DNA from: Clostridiales bacterium
GTDB lineage: Bacteria; Acidobacteriota; Aminicenantia; Aminicenantales; UBA8522
Direction: 5' to 3'
Assembly: GCA_029907205.1 (NCBI GenBank)
Contig: JARYMI010000013.1
Coordinates: 1-64,000, forward strand
Length of the DNA stretch: 64,000 nt
The notes under the pieces were generated by a model that saw nothing but the letters and a program-made list of their open reading frames with translations, was not told where the DNA came from and searched no databases. Position numbers and translations under genes: made by a program. Of the stretch, positions 35,951 to 44,483 are shown piece by piece. Numbering within the stretch: position 1 is the first letter of the stretch; the number at the start of each line of letters is the position of its first letter.

Positions 35951-36979
35951 ATGCCGACGATCCTGACACCCATCCGGACCAAAGAAGACTTACAGTTTGA
36001 AGAAAGCCTTCGACCGCAGACCTTCGACGAGTTTATCGGCCAGGAGACGATCAAAGCCAACCTCCGGATCTTCATCGAAGCAGCCAGAAAGAGGGGCGAG
36101 CAGCTCGACCACGTCCTCCTCTACGGCCCGCCCGGGCTGGGAAAGACAAGCCTCGCTTACCTCATCGCCAAGGAAATGGGTGTCGGCATCAAGCCGACCT
36201 CTGGGCCGGTCATAGAAAGAACGGGCGACCTTTCGGCCATCCTGACCAACCTCCAGAAAAAAGAGATTCTTTTTATCGATGAAATCCACCGGCTTCATCC
36301 TTCAGTCGAAGAGATCCTTTACTCCGCCATGGAGGACTACAGCCTGGACATCATCATCGGACAGGGCCCCGGCGCACGCAGCCACAAGCTCCAGCTAAAA
36401 AAGTTCACTCTCATCGGGGCCACAACCCGGGCCGGCCGGATAACGGCGCCGCTGCGGGGGCGGTTCGGCATCATCCACCGGCTGGATTATTACAGGGATG
36501 AAGACATAGAGAAAATAATCAAGAGGTCGGCGGGCCTCCTCAACGCGGCCATCGACGACCAGGGCGCCGAGCTGATTGCCCGCCGCTCGCGGGGAACCCC
36601 GCGCGTGGCCAACCGGCTGTTGAGGCGAGTGCGCGACTATGCTGATGTCAGGGCCGACGGCATCATTAACGCTAAAGAAGCATCGACAGCGCTGGATATG
36701 ATGGAAGTGGACTCTCTCGGGCTGGACGATGTGGACAGAAAAATCCTCCTGACGATTATCGAGAATTTTGGCGGCGGACCGGTTGGCATCGCTACCATTG
36801 CCGCCGCCATAGACGAAGAAAAAGAAACGATCGAATCCATCTACGAGCCGTTTCTGATGCGCATCGGCTTCCTGGAGCGGACGATCCGCGGCCGGAAAAT
36901 AACGGCCAAGGCCTACGAGCACCTCGGGTTCGCTCCGCCATCGGGCCAGCCGAATGCGCAAAAAAAATTATTTAAATAA
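35951..36979 (+). CDS. ruvB: Holliday junction DNA helicase RuvB
   Basis: A 342-residue AAA+ motor that drives branch migration. Walker A is [11 protein letters not shown], Walker B LFIDEIHR, and sensor and arginine-finger regions are intact. I use the ATG at 35951; a TTG at 35936 overlapping the ruvA stop is in frame and would add five residues. Neither has a clear ribosome binding site. Confidence 0.95.
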   Translation: MPTILTPIRTKEDLQFEESLRPQTFDEFIGQETIKANLRIFIEAARKRGEQLDHVLLYGPPGLGKTSLAYLIAKEMGVGIKPTSGPVIERTGDLSAILTNLQKKEILFIDEIHRLHPSVEEILYSAMEDYSLDIIIGQGPGARSHKLQLKKFTLIGATTRAGRITAPLRGRFGIIHRLDYYRDEDIEKIIKRSAGLLNAAIDDQGAELIARRSRGTPRVANRLLRRVRDYADVRADGIINAKEASTALDMMEVDSLGLDDVDRKILLTIIENFGGGPVGIATIAAAIDEEKETIESIYEPFLMRIGFLERTIRGRKITAKAYEHLGFAPPSGQPNAQKKLFK

Positions 36980-38018
36980 TATCTTCGTGCTCACCTCAGA
37001 ATTCGACTACCATCTGCCGCCCGAGCTCGTCGCCCAAAAGCCTCTCGCAAGGAGAGACGCCTCACGGATGATGGTTGTTCTGCGCCGTGAGGAAAAGCTC
37101 ATCCATGCCCGGTTCAGAGATTTCCCCGATTATCTCAACGCCGGCGACATTTTGGTGCTCAATGACACGAAAGTCATCCCTGCAAGGCTCTGGGGCAAGA
37201 AGGAGGACAAGGACATTGAATTTCTCTTCCTAAAAAAAAGGGAGAAAGGGCTCTGGGAAGTCCTCTGCCGGCCAGCCAGGCGGCTCAAGGCCGGCGAACG
37301 CATTCTTTTTCTCGGGGGAGTCGAGAGCGAAGTGATTGCTGCAGAAGGAGAAGGAAGAAGGATTCTTCGTTTCTCTCCAAAAGATGTCTCCGGACTTCTC
37401 AAAAAAACCGGGTATGCGCCCCTTCCCCCTTACATCAAGCGACAAAAACAGGACCAGAGCCTGAGGAATTTCGACCTCCGAAGATACCAGACGGTTTATG
37501 CCCGAAAAGGGGGCGCCGTCGCCGCGCCCACAGCTGGGCTCCATTTCACTCCTAAGATTCTCGAAAATATTAGGAAAAAAGCTGTGACCGTCTGCTCGGT
37601 CACCCTCGAAGTCGGCCTAGCCACCTTCCAGCCCGTTCGAGCAGAACGGGTTGAAGATCATCGGATGCTCGAAGAACGGTACATCATCGGACAGGGCATC
37701 GCCAGAAAAATCAACGCGGCTAAAAGCGCGGGGCAGAAGGTTTTCGCTGTCGGGACGACCGTGGTCCGGACGCTCGAAAGCGCTTTCAAAGACGGCAAAG
37801 TTCCGGGGGGCATCGGCTCAACTTCCCTCTTCATCTATCCGGGGTTCACTTTCCAGGTGGTGGACAGGCTCCTAACGAATTTCCACCTGCCGCGGTCAAC
37901 CCTGCTGATGCTCGTATCAGCCTTTGCCGGCCGCGAGCTCATCCTAAGGGCATATGAGGAAGCTGTCCGCCAGCGGTACAGGTTCTACAGCTACGGCGAC
38001 TGCATGCTCATCGTTTGA
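36954..38018 (+). CDS. queA: S-adenosylmethionine:tRNA ribosyltransferase-isomerase
   Basis: A 354-residue enzyme making epoxyqueuosine at tRNA position 34. Signatures [37 protein letters not shown] and a [14 protein letters not shown] stretch are present. The ATG at 36954 overlaps ruvB by 26 bases; a GTG at 36987, just before the conserved LTSEFDY, is an equally good start. It is the last gene of the yebC-ruv operon, a common neighbourhood. Confidence 0.94.
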   Translation: MRKKNYLNNIFVLTSEFDYHLPPELVAQKPLARRDASRMMVVLRREEKLIHARFRDFPDYLNAGDILVLNDTKVIPARLWGKKEDKDIEFLFLKKREKGLWEVLCRPARRLKAGERILFLGGVESEVIAAEGEGRRILRFSPKDVSGLLKKTGYAPLPPYIKRQKQDQSLRNFDLRRYQTVYARKGGAVAAPTAGLHFTPKILENIRKKAVTVCSVTLEVGLATFQPVRAERVEDHRMLEERYIIGQGIARKINAAKSAGQKVFAVGTTVVRTLESAFKDGKVPGGIGSTSLFIYPGFTFQVVDRLLTNFHLPRSTLLMLVSAFAGRELILRAYEEAVRQRYRFYSYGDCMLIV

Positions 38019-38075
38019 GAGAAGCGCCCTGATGGTTGAGAAGGACGGGTCCTGTGCGATAGGGCTCGATTCGAA

Positions 38076-38105
38076 TTGCAACTCAGGCCTTGTTTCTGAT
38101 AAATT
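38076..38105 (+). promoter_or_regulatory. Predicted promoter of the 117-residue hypothetical gene
   Basis: TTGCAA (38076-38081), 18 bases, TAAATT (38100-38105), followed by AAGGAGAGG and the ATG at 38125. Confidence 0.4.
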
Positions 38106-38124
38106 ATCTCGAAGGAGAGGTCGG

Positions 38125-38478
38125 ATGGCACCGACGAGACCGGACGACATAGAACTGGAAGAGAAGCTTCAGGACATTCTTTATCCCAGCCCGAAGGCGA
38201 AGGAATTTAAAATCACTCTTGTCTTCGGCCATAAGCTCTCGCCGGATTATGAAAAAGCCGTTGACCTGGCCAGGAGAAACCCAACCTATAAAAAAGAGGG
38301 AACCGGTGAATGGGTGCGTCATTCTGCCACCTACACGCCAGCCGAAGTCGATGACCTCTTTAACCTTTTCAACCTCGTCCATGAATGGGAAACGACTGAA
38401 GTCCTGGTCAACCACAAAAGAATCCCCTACGGCCATCAGCTATGGCTTCCGCTCATGTGGTTTTACCGGATCAGGTAG
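38125..38478 (+). CDS. Hypothetical protein, 117 residues
   Basis: I do not recognise this family. The protein is soluble, without signal or membrane segment, with an acidic N-terminal helix (DDIELEEKLQDI), a hydrophobic strand (FKITLVFGH), a helix with paired asparagine/arginine, an acidic helix near 75-90 and an aromatic C-terminus (LWLPLMWFYRIR). The start follows AAGGAGAGG by about five bases; the longer frame overlaps queA and has no support. It has its own promoter and lies before trpB2. Confidence 0.7.
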   Translation: MAPTRPDDIELEEKLQDILYPSPKAKEFKITLVFGHKLSPDYEKAVDLARRNPTYKKEGTGEWVRHSATYTPAEVDDLFNLFNLVHEWETTEVLVNHKRIPYGHQLWLPLMWFYRIR

Positions 38479-38513
38479 CCTATCTCCCCTTCTTCGCCCG
38501 CTTCGAGCTTTAG

Positions 38514-38542
38514 TTGACCTCGGTTTTTTCCTGTGTTATAAA
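38514..38542 (+). promoter_or_regulatory. Predicted promoter of the trpB2 gene
   Basis: TTGACC (38514-38519), 17 bases, TATAAA (38537-38542), then AAAAGGAGG and the ATG at 38585. Confidence 0.6.
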
Positions 38543-38584
38543 GTCGATTCATCATAAGTGAACAAAAAAGGAGGAAATCGCCGG

Positions 38585-39922
38585 ATGGCAAAAAACAAAG
38601 CTCGAACCTCATCCCCTCGGCAAGAATCCAAGAAAACCATGGTCAACCTGAAATTCGATGAAATGCCGGCCCAATGGTACAACATTTTGCCTGACCTGCC
38701 AGAACCATTGCCGCCGCCGCGAGACCCGGAAGGAGGACCCTCGCGCGTCCAGAACCTGCCCAATCTCATGATCGGCGAATGCCTTCAACAGGAATTCTCC
38801 ACCGAGAGATGGATCGATATTCCCGGCGGCATCATGGACCTTTACGTAAAGGCCGGCAGGCCAAGGCCGCTTTTCAGAGCGACCAACCTGGAGAAGAGGC
38901 TTGATACGCCAGCCCGGCTCTATTATAAGAGCGAATTCTTCAGCCCGACCGGCAGTCACAAAGTCAACACGGCCCTGGCCCAATGCTGGTACGCCAAACA
39001 ACAGGGTTTTGCGCGGGTGACAACGGAAACCGGGGCCGGACAGTGGGGAACAGCTCTCTCCTACGCAGCCGCCGTAACCGGCTTGAAGTGCACTGTCTTC
39101 TGGGTGCGGAGCGTCTATAACTGGAAAAAAGATCGGTTATCATTCATGAAACTTTTGGGGGCAGAAGTTTATGCATCCCCCAGTCCGATGACTGAGGTCG
39201 GCAAGGCTTTATATGACAAGAACCCGGAGCATGTTGGATCCCTTGGAATTGCCATATCAGAAGGCTTGGAGGATTCTCAGAAAGACCCAAAAGCAACCTA
39301 TTGTCTGGGCTCGGTCCTGAATCATGTCCTGATGCATCAAACGATTATCGGCCAGGAGACTCAAAAGCAATTTGAGCTGTTTGATGACTATCCCGATATC
39401 GTTATTTCCTGCTTGGGCGGCGGTTCAAATTTTGGCGGGTTTGCCCTGCCGTTTGTCGGAGACGTCTTAAAGAAGGGGAAAAAGATTAAATTCATTGCGG
39501 CCCAGAGCAAAGTCGCTCCCAACCTTCAAGGCAAGTACGAGTATGACTTTGCAGACTATGCGGAAATAACCCCCATGCTCATGATGTACACGTTAGGCCA
39601 CAAGGTCGATATGGAGCCGATTAAGGCGGATGGATTGCGCTATCACGGCTGTTCGCCGATCATCAGTCTGTTGCGGAACAAAGGATACATTGACACGGTA
39701 GCCTATCCAGGTGATGAAAAATATGTCTTCGAGACGGCCAAGCTGTTCATGGAAACAGAGGGCTGGCTGCCCGCTCCAGAATCTGCCTATTCAGTCTGCG
39801 CGGCCATCGAAGAGGCCATCAAGTGCAAGGAGTTGGGTGAGAAAAAGACGATTGCCTTCAACGTCAGCGGCCACGGCTTCCTCGATATTCACGGGTATCG
39901 GTCCGTGCTGGGCCTGGAATAA
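38585..39922 (+). CDS. TrpB2-type tryptophan synthase beta-like protein
   Basis: A 445-residue PLP enzyme of the TrpB2 subfamily, longer than standard TrpB (about 400). The PLP lysine is K126 in SPTGSHKVNTA and the phosphate loop is CLGGGSN (near 275). TrpB2 proteins are reported to make tryptophan from indole and serine (or O-phosphoserine) without a partner; some may salvage indole. No trpA or other trp gene adjoins. AGGAGG ahead of the ATG at 38585 fixes the start. The iorAB operon in the same window consumes indolepyruvate, a possible source of indole compounds, but that link is speculative. Confidence 0.92.
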   Translation: MAKNKARTSSPRQESKKTMVNLKFDEMPAQWYNILPDLPEPLPPPRDPEGGPSRVQNLPNLMIGECLQQEFSTERWIDIPGGIMDLYVKAGRPRPLFRATNLEKRLDTPARLYYKSEFFSPTGSHKVNTALAQCWYAKQQGFARVTTETGAGQWGTALSYAAAVTGLKCTVFWVRSVYNWKKDRLSFMKLLGAEVYASPSPMTEVGKALYDKNPEHVGSLGIAISEGLEDSQKDPKATYCLGSVLNHVLMHQTIIGQETQKQFELFDDYPDIVISCLGGGSNFGGFALPFVGDVLKKGKKIKFIAAQSKVAPNLQGKYEYDFADYAEITPMLMMYTLGHKVDMEPIKADGLRYHGCSPIISLLRNKGYIDTVAYPGDEKYVFETAKLFMETEGWLPAPESAYSVCAAIEEAIKCKELGEKKTIAFNVSGHGFLDIHGYRSVLGLE

Positions 39923-39934
39923 ACCCATAGCGTT

Positions 39935-40834
39935 TTAAAAAGAGACGAGGCGGCGAAATTCGCGGAAGCGCTTTTCGATCTCCTCCGGCCTGAGAGTCTT
40001 GAACCTCTCGATTCCGAAATTCTCGATGGCGAAGGAGGCCATGACACTGCCGAAGACGGCGGCCTTCCGAAGCTCAGGGCGCGAAAGTTTTCCAGTCTTG
40101 TCGAGATAACCGAGGAAACCGCCGGCAAAACTATCACCAGCGCCTGTCGGGTCAACGACATCCTCGCAGGGATGGCCGAGCACGCCGAAGACAAAATCGC
40201 GGCTGAAGACAAGAGCGCCGTGCTCGCCCTTCTTGGTCACGACGAGGTGGGGACCCTTTGCCAGCACTTTCCTCGCCGCTTTAATGATGTTTATCTCCCG
40301 GCTTAGCATCTTGATCTCTTCCTCGTTGGCAAATAAGATATTCACCTTTTCGAGGACCCTCCAGATGGCCTCTGGCTTAGTGGCGATCCAGAAATTGATC
40401 GTATCCATGGCCACGACCGCCGGGTTCTCCATTTGAGTAACGATTTTATCCTGGAGGTCAGGGTCGATATTGGCCAGAAAGACGATTTTGGCCTTGCGGT
40501 ATGAAGCAGGAAGCTTGGGCCTGAAGTCCCGGAAAACGTTCATCTCCGTCTTGATCGTTTCCCGCTGGTTGGGGTCGTAGCCGTAATGTCCTTCCCAGAA
40601 AAAAGTCTTGCCGGGGCGGACTTCCAATCCTTCGGTGTCGATATTCCTTGACTTAAAAAACTGGATCGTTTCCTCAGGGAAATCCTCGCCCACGACGCCG
40701 ACGATTTTGGGGGAGGTAAAAAAGCTCGCCGCCAACGAGCAGTAGGTGCAGGAACCGCCGACAATCCTCTCCCGCCTTTCCCAGGGCGTCTGGATGGTGT
40801 CGAACGCCAGCGAACCGACGATGACGAGGCTCAT
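39935..40834 (-). CDS. PfkB family sugar/nucleoside kinase
   Basis: A 299-residue ribokinase-fold protein. VGSLAFDTI opens the fold, GGSCTYCSLAASFF lines the substrate site, and the anion hole/catalytic base motif DPTGAGDSFAGGFLGY is intact. It follows the methylthioadenosine phosphorylase gene by 11 bases, so it probably phosphorylates a ribose-containing product such as a nucleoside or ribose 1-phosphate; archaeal PfkB ribose-1-phosphate kinases are a precedent. The start at 40834 was chosen at the fold's first strand; an upstream open frame lies inside the preceding gene. Confidence 0.88.
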   Translation of the reverse strand: MSLVIVGSLAFDTIQTPWERRERIVGGSCTYCSLAASFFTSPKIVGVVGEDFPEETIQFFKSRNIDTEGLEVRPGKTFFWEGHYGYDPNQRETIKTEMNVFRDFRPKLPASYRKAKIVFLANIDPDLQDKIVTQMENPAVVAMDTINFWIATKPEAIWRVLEKVNILFANEEEIKMLSREINIIKAARKVLAKGPHLVVTKKGEHGALVFSRDFVFGVLGHPCEDVVDPTGAGDSFAGGFLGYLDKTGKLSRPELRKAAVFGSVMASFAIENFGIERFKTLRPEEIEKRFREFRRLVSF

Positions 40835-40845
40835 CAGATTAACCC

Positions 40846-41739
40846 TCACTCCCTGATATACTTGGCAATGATGTCGTAAAGCTGTTTCTTGACCTCGGGG
40901 GGAATGAGCGCTGCCTGGGTGACGATGCAATTTTCGAGAGCCCGGCCGCAACCGCACTCCTCCCCTCTTACGGCAGGAAGAGAAGCGACGGCTTTCTTGA
41001 TAATCGTCTTGGCATGTTCGATGTTCAAGCGGAGGTTTTCGAGGATGAGCTCCACAGAAACTGTCTCTTCTTCGGCATGCCAGACATCGTAATCCGTGAC
41101 CAAGTTCATCGTCGCGTAGCACATTTCGGCCTCGCGGCAGAGCTTGGCCTCGGTGGCGCTCGTCATGCCGATGACATCGCAACCCCAGAGCCGGTAGATC
41201 GAGGATTCGGCCTTGGTGGAAAAGGCCGGGCCCTCGATGCAGAGATAGGTTCCGCCTCTATGCACCCTCAGGCCGAGCTCCTTTCCAGCCGCATAAAGAC
41301 TCTCGCTTAGCACCGGACAAACGGGCTGAGCGAAGCTGATGTGAGCAGCGATGCCGCCCCCAAAAAAAGTGTTGACCCTTCGGGTTCTGTCGAAGAACTG
41401 GTCAGAAAAGACGATGTCCCTCGGCCGGATTTCTTCCTTGAGCGACCCGCAAGAGTTGACCGAAATGACCCTCTCGACGCCGAGCATCTTAAACCCGTAG
41501 ATGTTGGCCCGAAAATTGATGTCTGAAGGAAGAAACCGGTGCCCGCGGCCGTGCCGGCTCAAAAAAGCGACCTTCTTTCCTTCGAGTGTGCCGATGATAT
41601 AGGCGTCAGTGGGCTGGCCGAACGGAGTCTCCAGAATGCGTTCTTCGATGTCCCTAATCCCGTCGACCTCATAAAGGCCTGTGCCCCCGAGAATACCGAT
41701 GCCGGCTACGGGCAAATTTTCCCGCTCATGCTGAGCCAT
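40846..41739 (-). CDS. mtnP: S-methyl-5'-thioadenosine phosphorylase
   Basis: A 297-residue nucleoside phosphorylase splitting methylthioadenosine into adenine and methylthioribose 1-phosphate. Signatures include IGILGGTGLYE, SRHGRGHRFLPSDIN (phosphate site), VNSCGSLKEE, CIEGPAFSTKAES and GMTSATEAKL. It salvages the by-product of polyamine or SAM-dependent reactions. GGAGGAAAA precedes the ATG at 41739. It leads the mtnP-pfkB pair. Some relatives prefer inosine or adenosine, so the exact substrate is inferred from similarity. Confidence 0.93.
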   Translation of the reverse strand: MAQHERENLPVAGIGILGGTGLYEVDGIRDIEERILETPFGQPTDAYIIGTLEGKKVAFLSRHGRGHRFLPSDINFRANIYGFKMLGVERVISVNSCGSLKEEIRPRDIVFSDQFFDRTRRVNTFFGGGIAAHISFAQPVCPVLSESLYAAGKELGLRVHRGGTYLCIEGPAFSTKAESSIYRLWGCDVIGMTSATEAKLCREAEMCYATMNLVTDYDVWHAEEETVSVELILENLRLNIEHAKTIIKKAVASLPAVRGEECGCGRALENCIVTQAALIPPEVKKQLYDIIAKYIRE

Positions 41740-41764
41740 TTTTCCTCCTCGCATTAGAGCTATT

Positions 41765-41793
41765 CATATATAATTTATGTACCCCCAAGTCAA
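41765..41793 (-). promoter_or_regulatory. Predicted promoter of mtnP-pfkB
   Basis: On the minus strand TTGACT (41793-41788), 17 bases, TATATG (41770-41765), about 25 bases before the ATG. Confidence 0.55.
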
Positions 41794-41879
41794 GCCGACT
41801 GGCCAGTGTAAGCATCTCCATTAATGTAATTCAAGCGGGCACAGGAAGCTGCCCTTGGCCTCAGCGGCCAGCGATTCTC

Positions 41880-41908
41880 TTGAAGCGCTGCTTCCTTTAG
41901 GTTATGCT
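41880..41908 (+). promoter_or_regulatory. Predicted promoter of the sirtuin-larC-folE-metG operon
   Basis: TTGAAG (41880-41885), 17 bases, TATGCT (41903-41908). The ATG lies 21 bases further on, so the leader is short. Confidence 0.45.
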
Positions 41909-41929
41909 AAGGAGCGGTAAACACAGAAA

Positions 41930-42676
41930 ATGCAAGAAAAAGCAGTCAGGGAAATCGCCGGACTTCTGAGGAAGAAACCGCGGGTCGCCGTTCTCACTGG
42001 CGCCGGGATTTCAGCCGAATCAGGAATTCCGACTTTCCGCGGCAAAGACGGCCTGTGGAAACAATTCCGGGCCGAAGACTTGGCCACACCAGAAGCTTTT
42101 GAACGTGACCCTGCCTTGGTCTGGGAATGGTATGACTGGCGCCGAGGGATTATCGCCGGCCGTGAGCCAAACGCCGGTCACCTTATTCTGGCTCGATGGG
42201 AAGACGAACTGCCCGGCTTCGTCCTCATCACTCAGAATGTGGACGGCCTGCACCGCCGGGCTGGCTCGAAAAACATCCTTGAACTCCACGGCAACATCTG
42301 GCAGGTCCGATGCCTGGAGGAAAGTACCGTATCGGATAATTTCGAGTCGCCCTTCCCGAAGATTCCTCCGCGTTGCCCTGCCTGCGGCGGCCTTCTCCGG
42401 CCCAATGTTGTCTGGTTCGGGGAAGCGCTTCCCCGTTTGATCCTCGAACAAGCCCAGGCTGCCTGCATGACCGCTGAGCTTGTGTTCGTCATCGGGACAT
42501 CGGCCTATGTCCAGCCGGCTGCTTCGCTTCCGCTTGTCGCGGCGGAGGCGGGCGCCAAAATCGTGGAGATCAATCCTGATTATACGCCGCTCTCAACTTA
42601 TGCCGATCATTCTTTTCATCGGAAAGCAGGCGAAGTTCTCGTTGAGATCGACACCGCCCTCCGGGATGCGGATTAA
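41930..42676 (+). CDS. cobB: NAD-dependent protein deacylase (sirtuin, SIRT5-like class III)
   Basis: A 248-residue sirtuin. The NAD motif GAGISAESGIPTFRG (24-38), TQNVDGLH (101-108) and catalytic H120 in LELHG are present. Y68 and R71 form the YxxR pair that marks desuccinylase/demalonylase-type sirtuins. The zinc module is incomplete: C128, C149 and C152 remain, but the second cysteine of the first pair is replaced in RCLEES. It leads an operon with larC, folE and metG. A role in removing acyl marks raised by acyl-CoAs is inference. Confidence 0.92.
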   Translation: MQEKAVREIAGLLRKKPRVAVLTGAGISAESGIPTFRGKDGLWKQFRAEDLATPEAFERDPALVWEWYDWRRGIIAGREPNAGHLILARWEDELPGFVLITQNVDGLHRRAGSKNILELHGNIWQVRCLEESTVSDNFESPFPKIPPRCPACGGLLRPNVVWFGEALPRLILEQAQAACMTAELVFVIGTSAYVQPAASLPLVAAEAGAKIVEINPDYTPLSTYADHSFHRKAGEVLVEIDTALRDAD

Positions 42677-42697
42677 GGAAGAAAGGACGGTCAGAAG

Positions 42698-43900
42698 ATG
42701 AAATTCATCTATTTTGACGCCTCATCGGGGATCAGCGGCGACATGATGTTAGGTGCTCTCCTTGACATTGGCGTCTCTCGAGCCCCCTTCCGGGAAAAAA
42801 TGGCCAGCCTTGACCTCCCCGTCAAGATCGACATCAAGGAGACGAAGCGGGCAGGGCTGCGCGGACTCAAGGTCGATATCAAAGTCCAGAGGTCAAAGGC
42901 AAGCCGGGGCCGGTGCTGGGAGGATGTGAAAGTTCTTGTTGCGAAAAGCGCTTTTTCCAGCGGGGTCAAGGAGAAGGCCCAGGCCATCTTCAAGAACCTC
43001 TTCGCTGCCGAGGCCAGAGTTCACGGCACAAAATTCGAGGCTACCCATCTTCATGAGGCGGCAGCCGACGACGCCATCATCGATGTTCTGGGAAGTTGCT
43101 ATCTGGCAGAGGTTTTGGACATCGGCCGCGTCTACTGCTCTCCGCTCAACGTCGGCCGAGGCTGGGCAAGGGGATCCCACGGCCTTCTTCCCGTTCCTCC
43201 TCCGGCTGTGGCTGAAATCCTGAAACAGGCGCCGGTTTACTCAGCCTGGGCGGATGAGGAGCTGGTAACCCCAACAGGGGCTGCCATTGTGGCGACATGG
43301 ACAGAGAAATACGTTCCTTTCCCCGAGATGACCTACGAGAAAATCGGCTGCGGGGCGGGGAGCCGGGATTTTGCCAACTTCCCTAATATTCTCAGGGCTT
43401 TTTACGGGGAAGAAAAAGAATTCCGGAGTTCAAGAACCATTTACCAAGTTGAAGCCAACCTGGATGACGCGAACCCTCAACTCCTCGCCCGGTTTGTCGA
43501 GCGCGGCCTCAAACTCGGGGCGGTGGACGTCTTTTTGACCCCTGTCGTGATGAAAAAGGGACGACTGGGCACCAAATTGACCCTGCTTGCTGATGCTGCT
43601 AAAATAGATGCACTCATCGAGGCCGTCTTCAGGGAAACAACCTCTATCGGACTCAGGCTATTCCCGGTCGAACGAAGAGTCCTCCACAGGGGCACAAGAA
43701 AAGTCAGAGTCCTGGGAGAGGATATCGGGATAAAGATCGCAACTCTGGCCGGGGAGGAAGTCAACGCCCAGCCGGAATTCAGTGACTGTCTTGCGGTCGC
43801 CGAAAAAAAGAAACTTCCGACTAAGGTGATCACCCAAATGGCCTTGGCTGAGTATTCTAAGAAGAACTGGCGAAAGAAGGCAAGAAAAGGTCGAGGATAA
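42698..43900 (+). CDS. larC: Nickel-pincer cofactor insertion protein LarC
   Basis: A 400-residue LarC, the nickel chelatase that completes the pyridinium bisthiocarboxylate nucleotide cofactor of lactate racemase-type enzymes. [18 protein letters not shown] (6-23), [16 protein letters not shown] and [10 protein letters not shown] are family signatures. In several bacteria larC is split by a frameshift; here it is one frame. larA, larB and larE are not in the window, so the cofactor user is elsewhere. Confidence 0.92.
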   Translation: MKFIYFDASSGISGDMMLGALLDIGVSRAPFREKMASLDLPVKIDIKETKRAGLRGLKVDIKVQRSKASRGRCWEDVKVLVAKSAFSSGVKEKAQAIFKNLFAAEARVHGTKFEATHLHEAAADDAIIDVLGSCYLAEVLDIGRVYCSPLNVGRGWARGSHGLLPVPPPAVAEILKQAPVYSAWADEELVTPTGAAIVATWTEKYVPFPEMTYEKIGCGAGSRDFANFPNILRAFYGEEKEFRSSRTIYQVEANLDDANPQLLARFVERGLKLGAVDVFLTPVVMKKGRLGTKLTLLADAAKIDALIEAVFRETTSIGLRLFPVERRVLHRGTRKVRVLGEDIGIKIATLAGEEVNAQPEFSDCLAVAEKKKLPTKVITQMALAEYSKKNWRKKARKGRG

Positions 43901-43901
43901 A

Positions 43902-44483
43902 ATGGACCTTAAGAAAATCGAGAGGGGCGTCCGGCTCATCCTGGAAGGCGTGGACGAAGACCCGGACAGACCTGGCCTCAAAGACACGCCTCGCCGGGTG
44001 GCCAAAATGTTTTCCGAGATCATGGCCGGAGTGGCCGAAGACCCGGCCAAGCATCTGCGCATTATCCAAGAAGAGAAGCACGATGAGATGGTCCTCATCA
44101 AAAACATCCCCCTCTATTCCATGTGCGAGCACCACCTCCTTCCGTTTGCCGGCGTTGCCCACGTCGCCTACATTCCCAAAGGAGGGAGGATCGTCGGGTT
44201 AAGCAAGATCGCCCGGGTTGTCGACCTCCTGTCACGCCGGCTCCAGGTCCAGGAGCGGCTGACCAAACTCGTTGCCGACCTCCTCGACGAGCATCTCAAA
44301 CCCTTAGGCGTGATGGTAGTCATCGAAGCTGAGCACATGTGCATGTCCATGCGCGGAGCCAAGAAGCCCAAGTCGCTGACCGTTACTTCGGCGGTCAGGG
44401 GTTCATTCAGGACCAAGAGCGCCACTCGCGCCGAAGCCATGATGTTGATTAGAGGAGGTTTGAGCAGTGTCAAAGACGCCTAA
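43902..44483 (+). CDS. folE: GTP cyclohydrolase I
   Basis: A 193-residue enzyme converting GTP to dihydroneopterin triphosphate, first step to folate. Zinc ligands are seen in MCEHHLLPF and [21 protein letters not shown] and [11 protein letters not shown] are conserved. It begins one base after larC and its last 17 bases overlap metG. Confidence 0.96.
   Translation: MDLKKIERGVRLILEGVDEDPDRPGLKDTPRRVAKMFSEIMAGVAEDPAKHLRIIQEEKHDEMVLIKNIPLYSMCEHHLLPFAGVAHVAYIPKGGRIVGLSKIARVVDLLSRRLQVQERLTKLVADLLDEHLKPLGVMVVIEAEHMCMSMRGAKKPKSLTVTSAVRGSFRTKSATRAEAMMLIRGGLSSVKDA

Noticed and set aside
38479-38584. A tryptophan leader or riboswitch before trpB2
   Set aside because: The predicted transcript leader is only about 35 bases, too short for a known attenuator or riboswitch.
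40835-41182. Upstream extension of the PfkB frame
   Set aside because: It overlaps the MTA phosphorylase gene and reads as low-complexity shadow; the kinase fold begins exactly at the chosen start.
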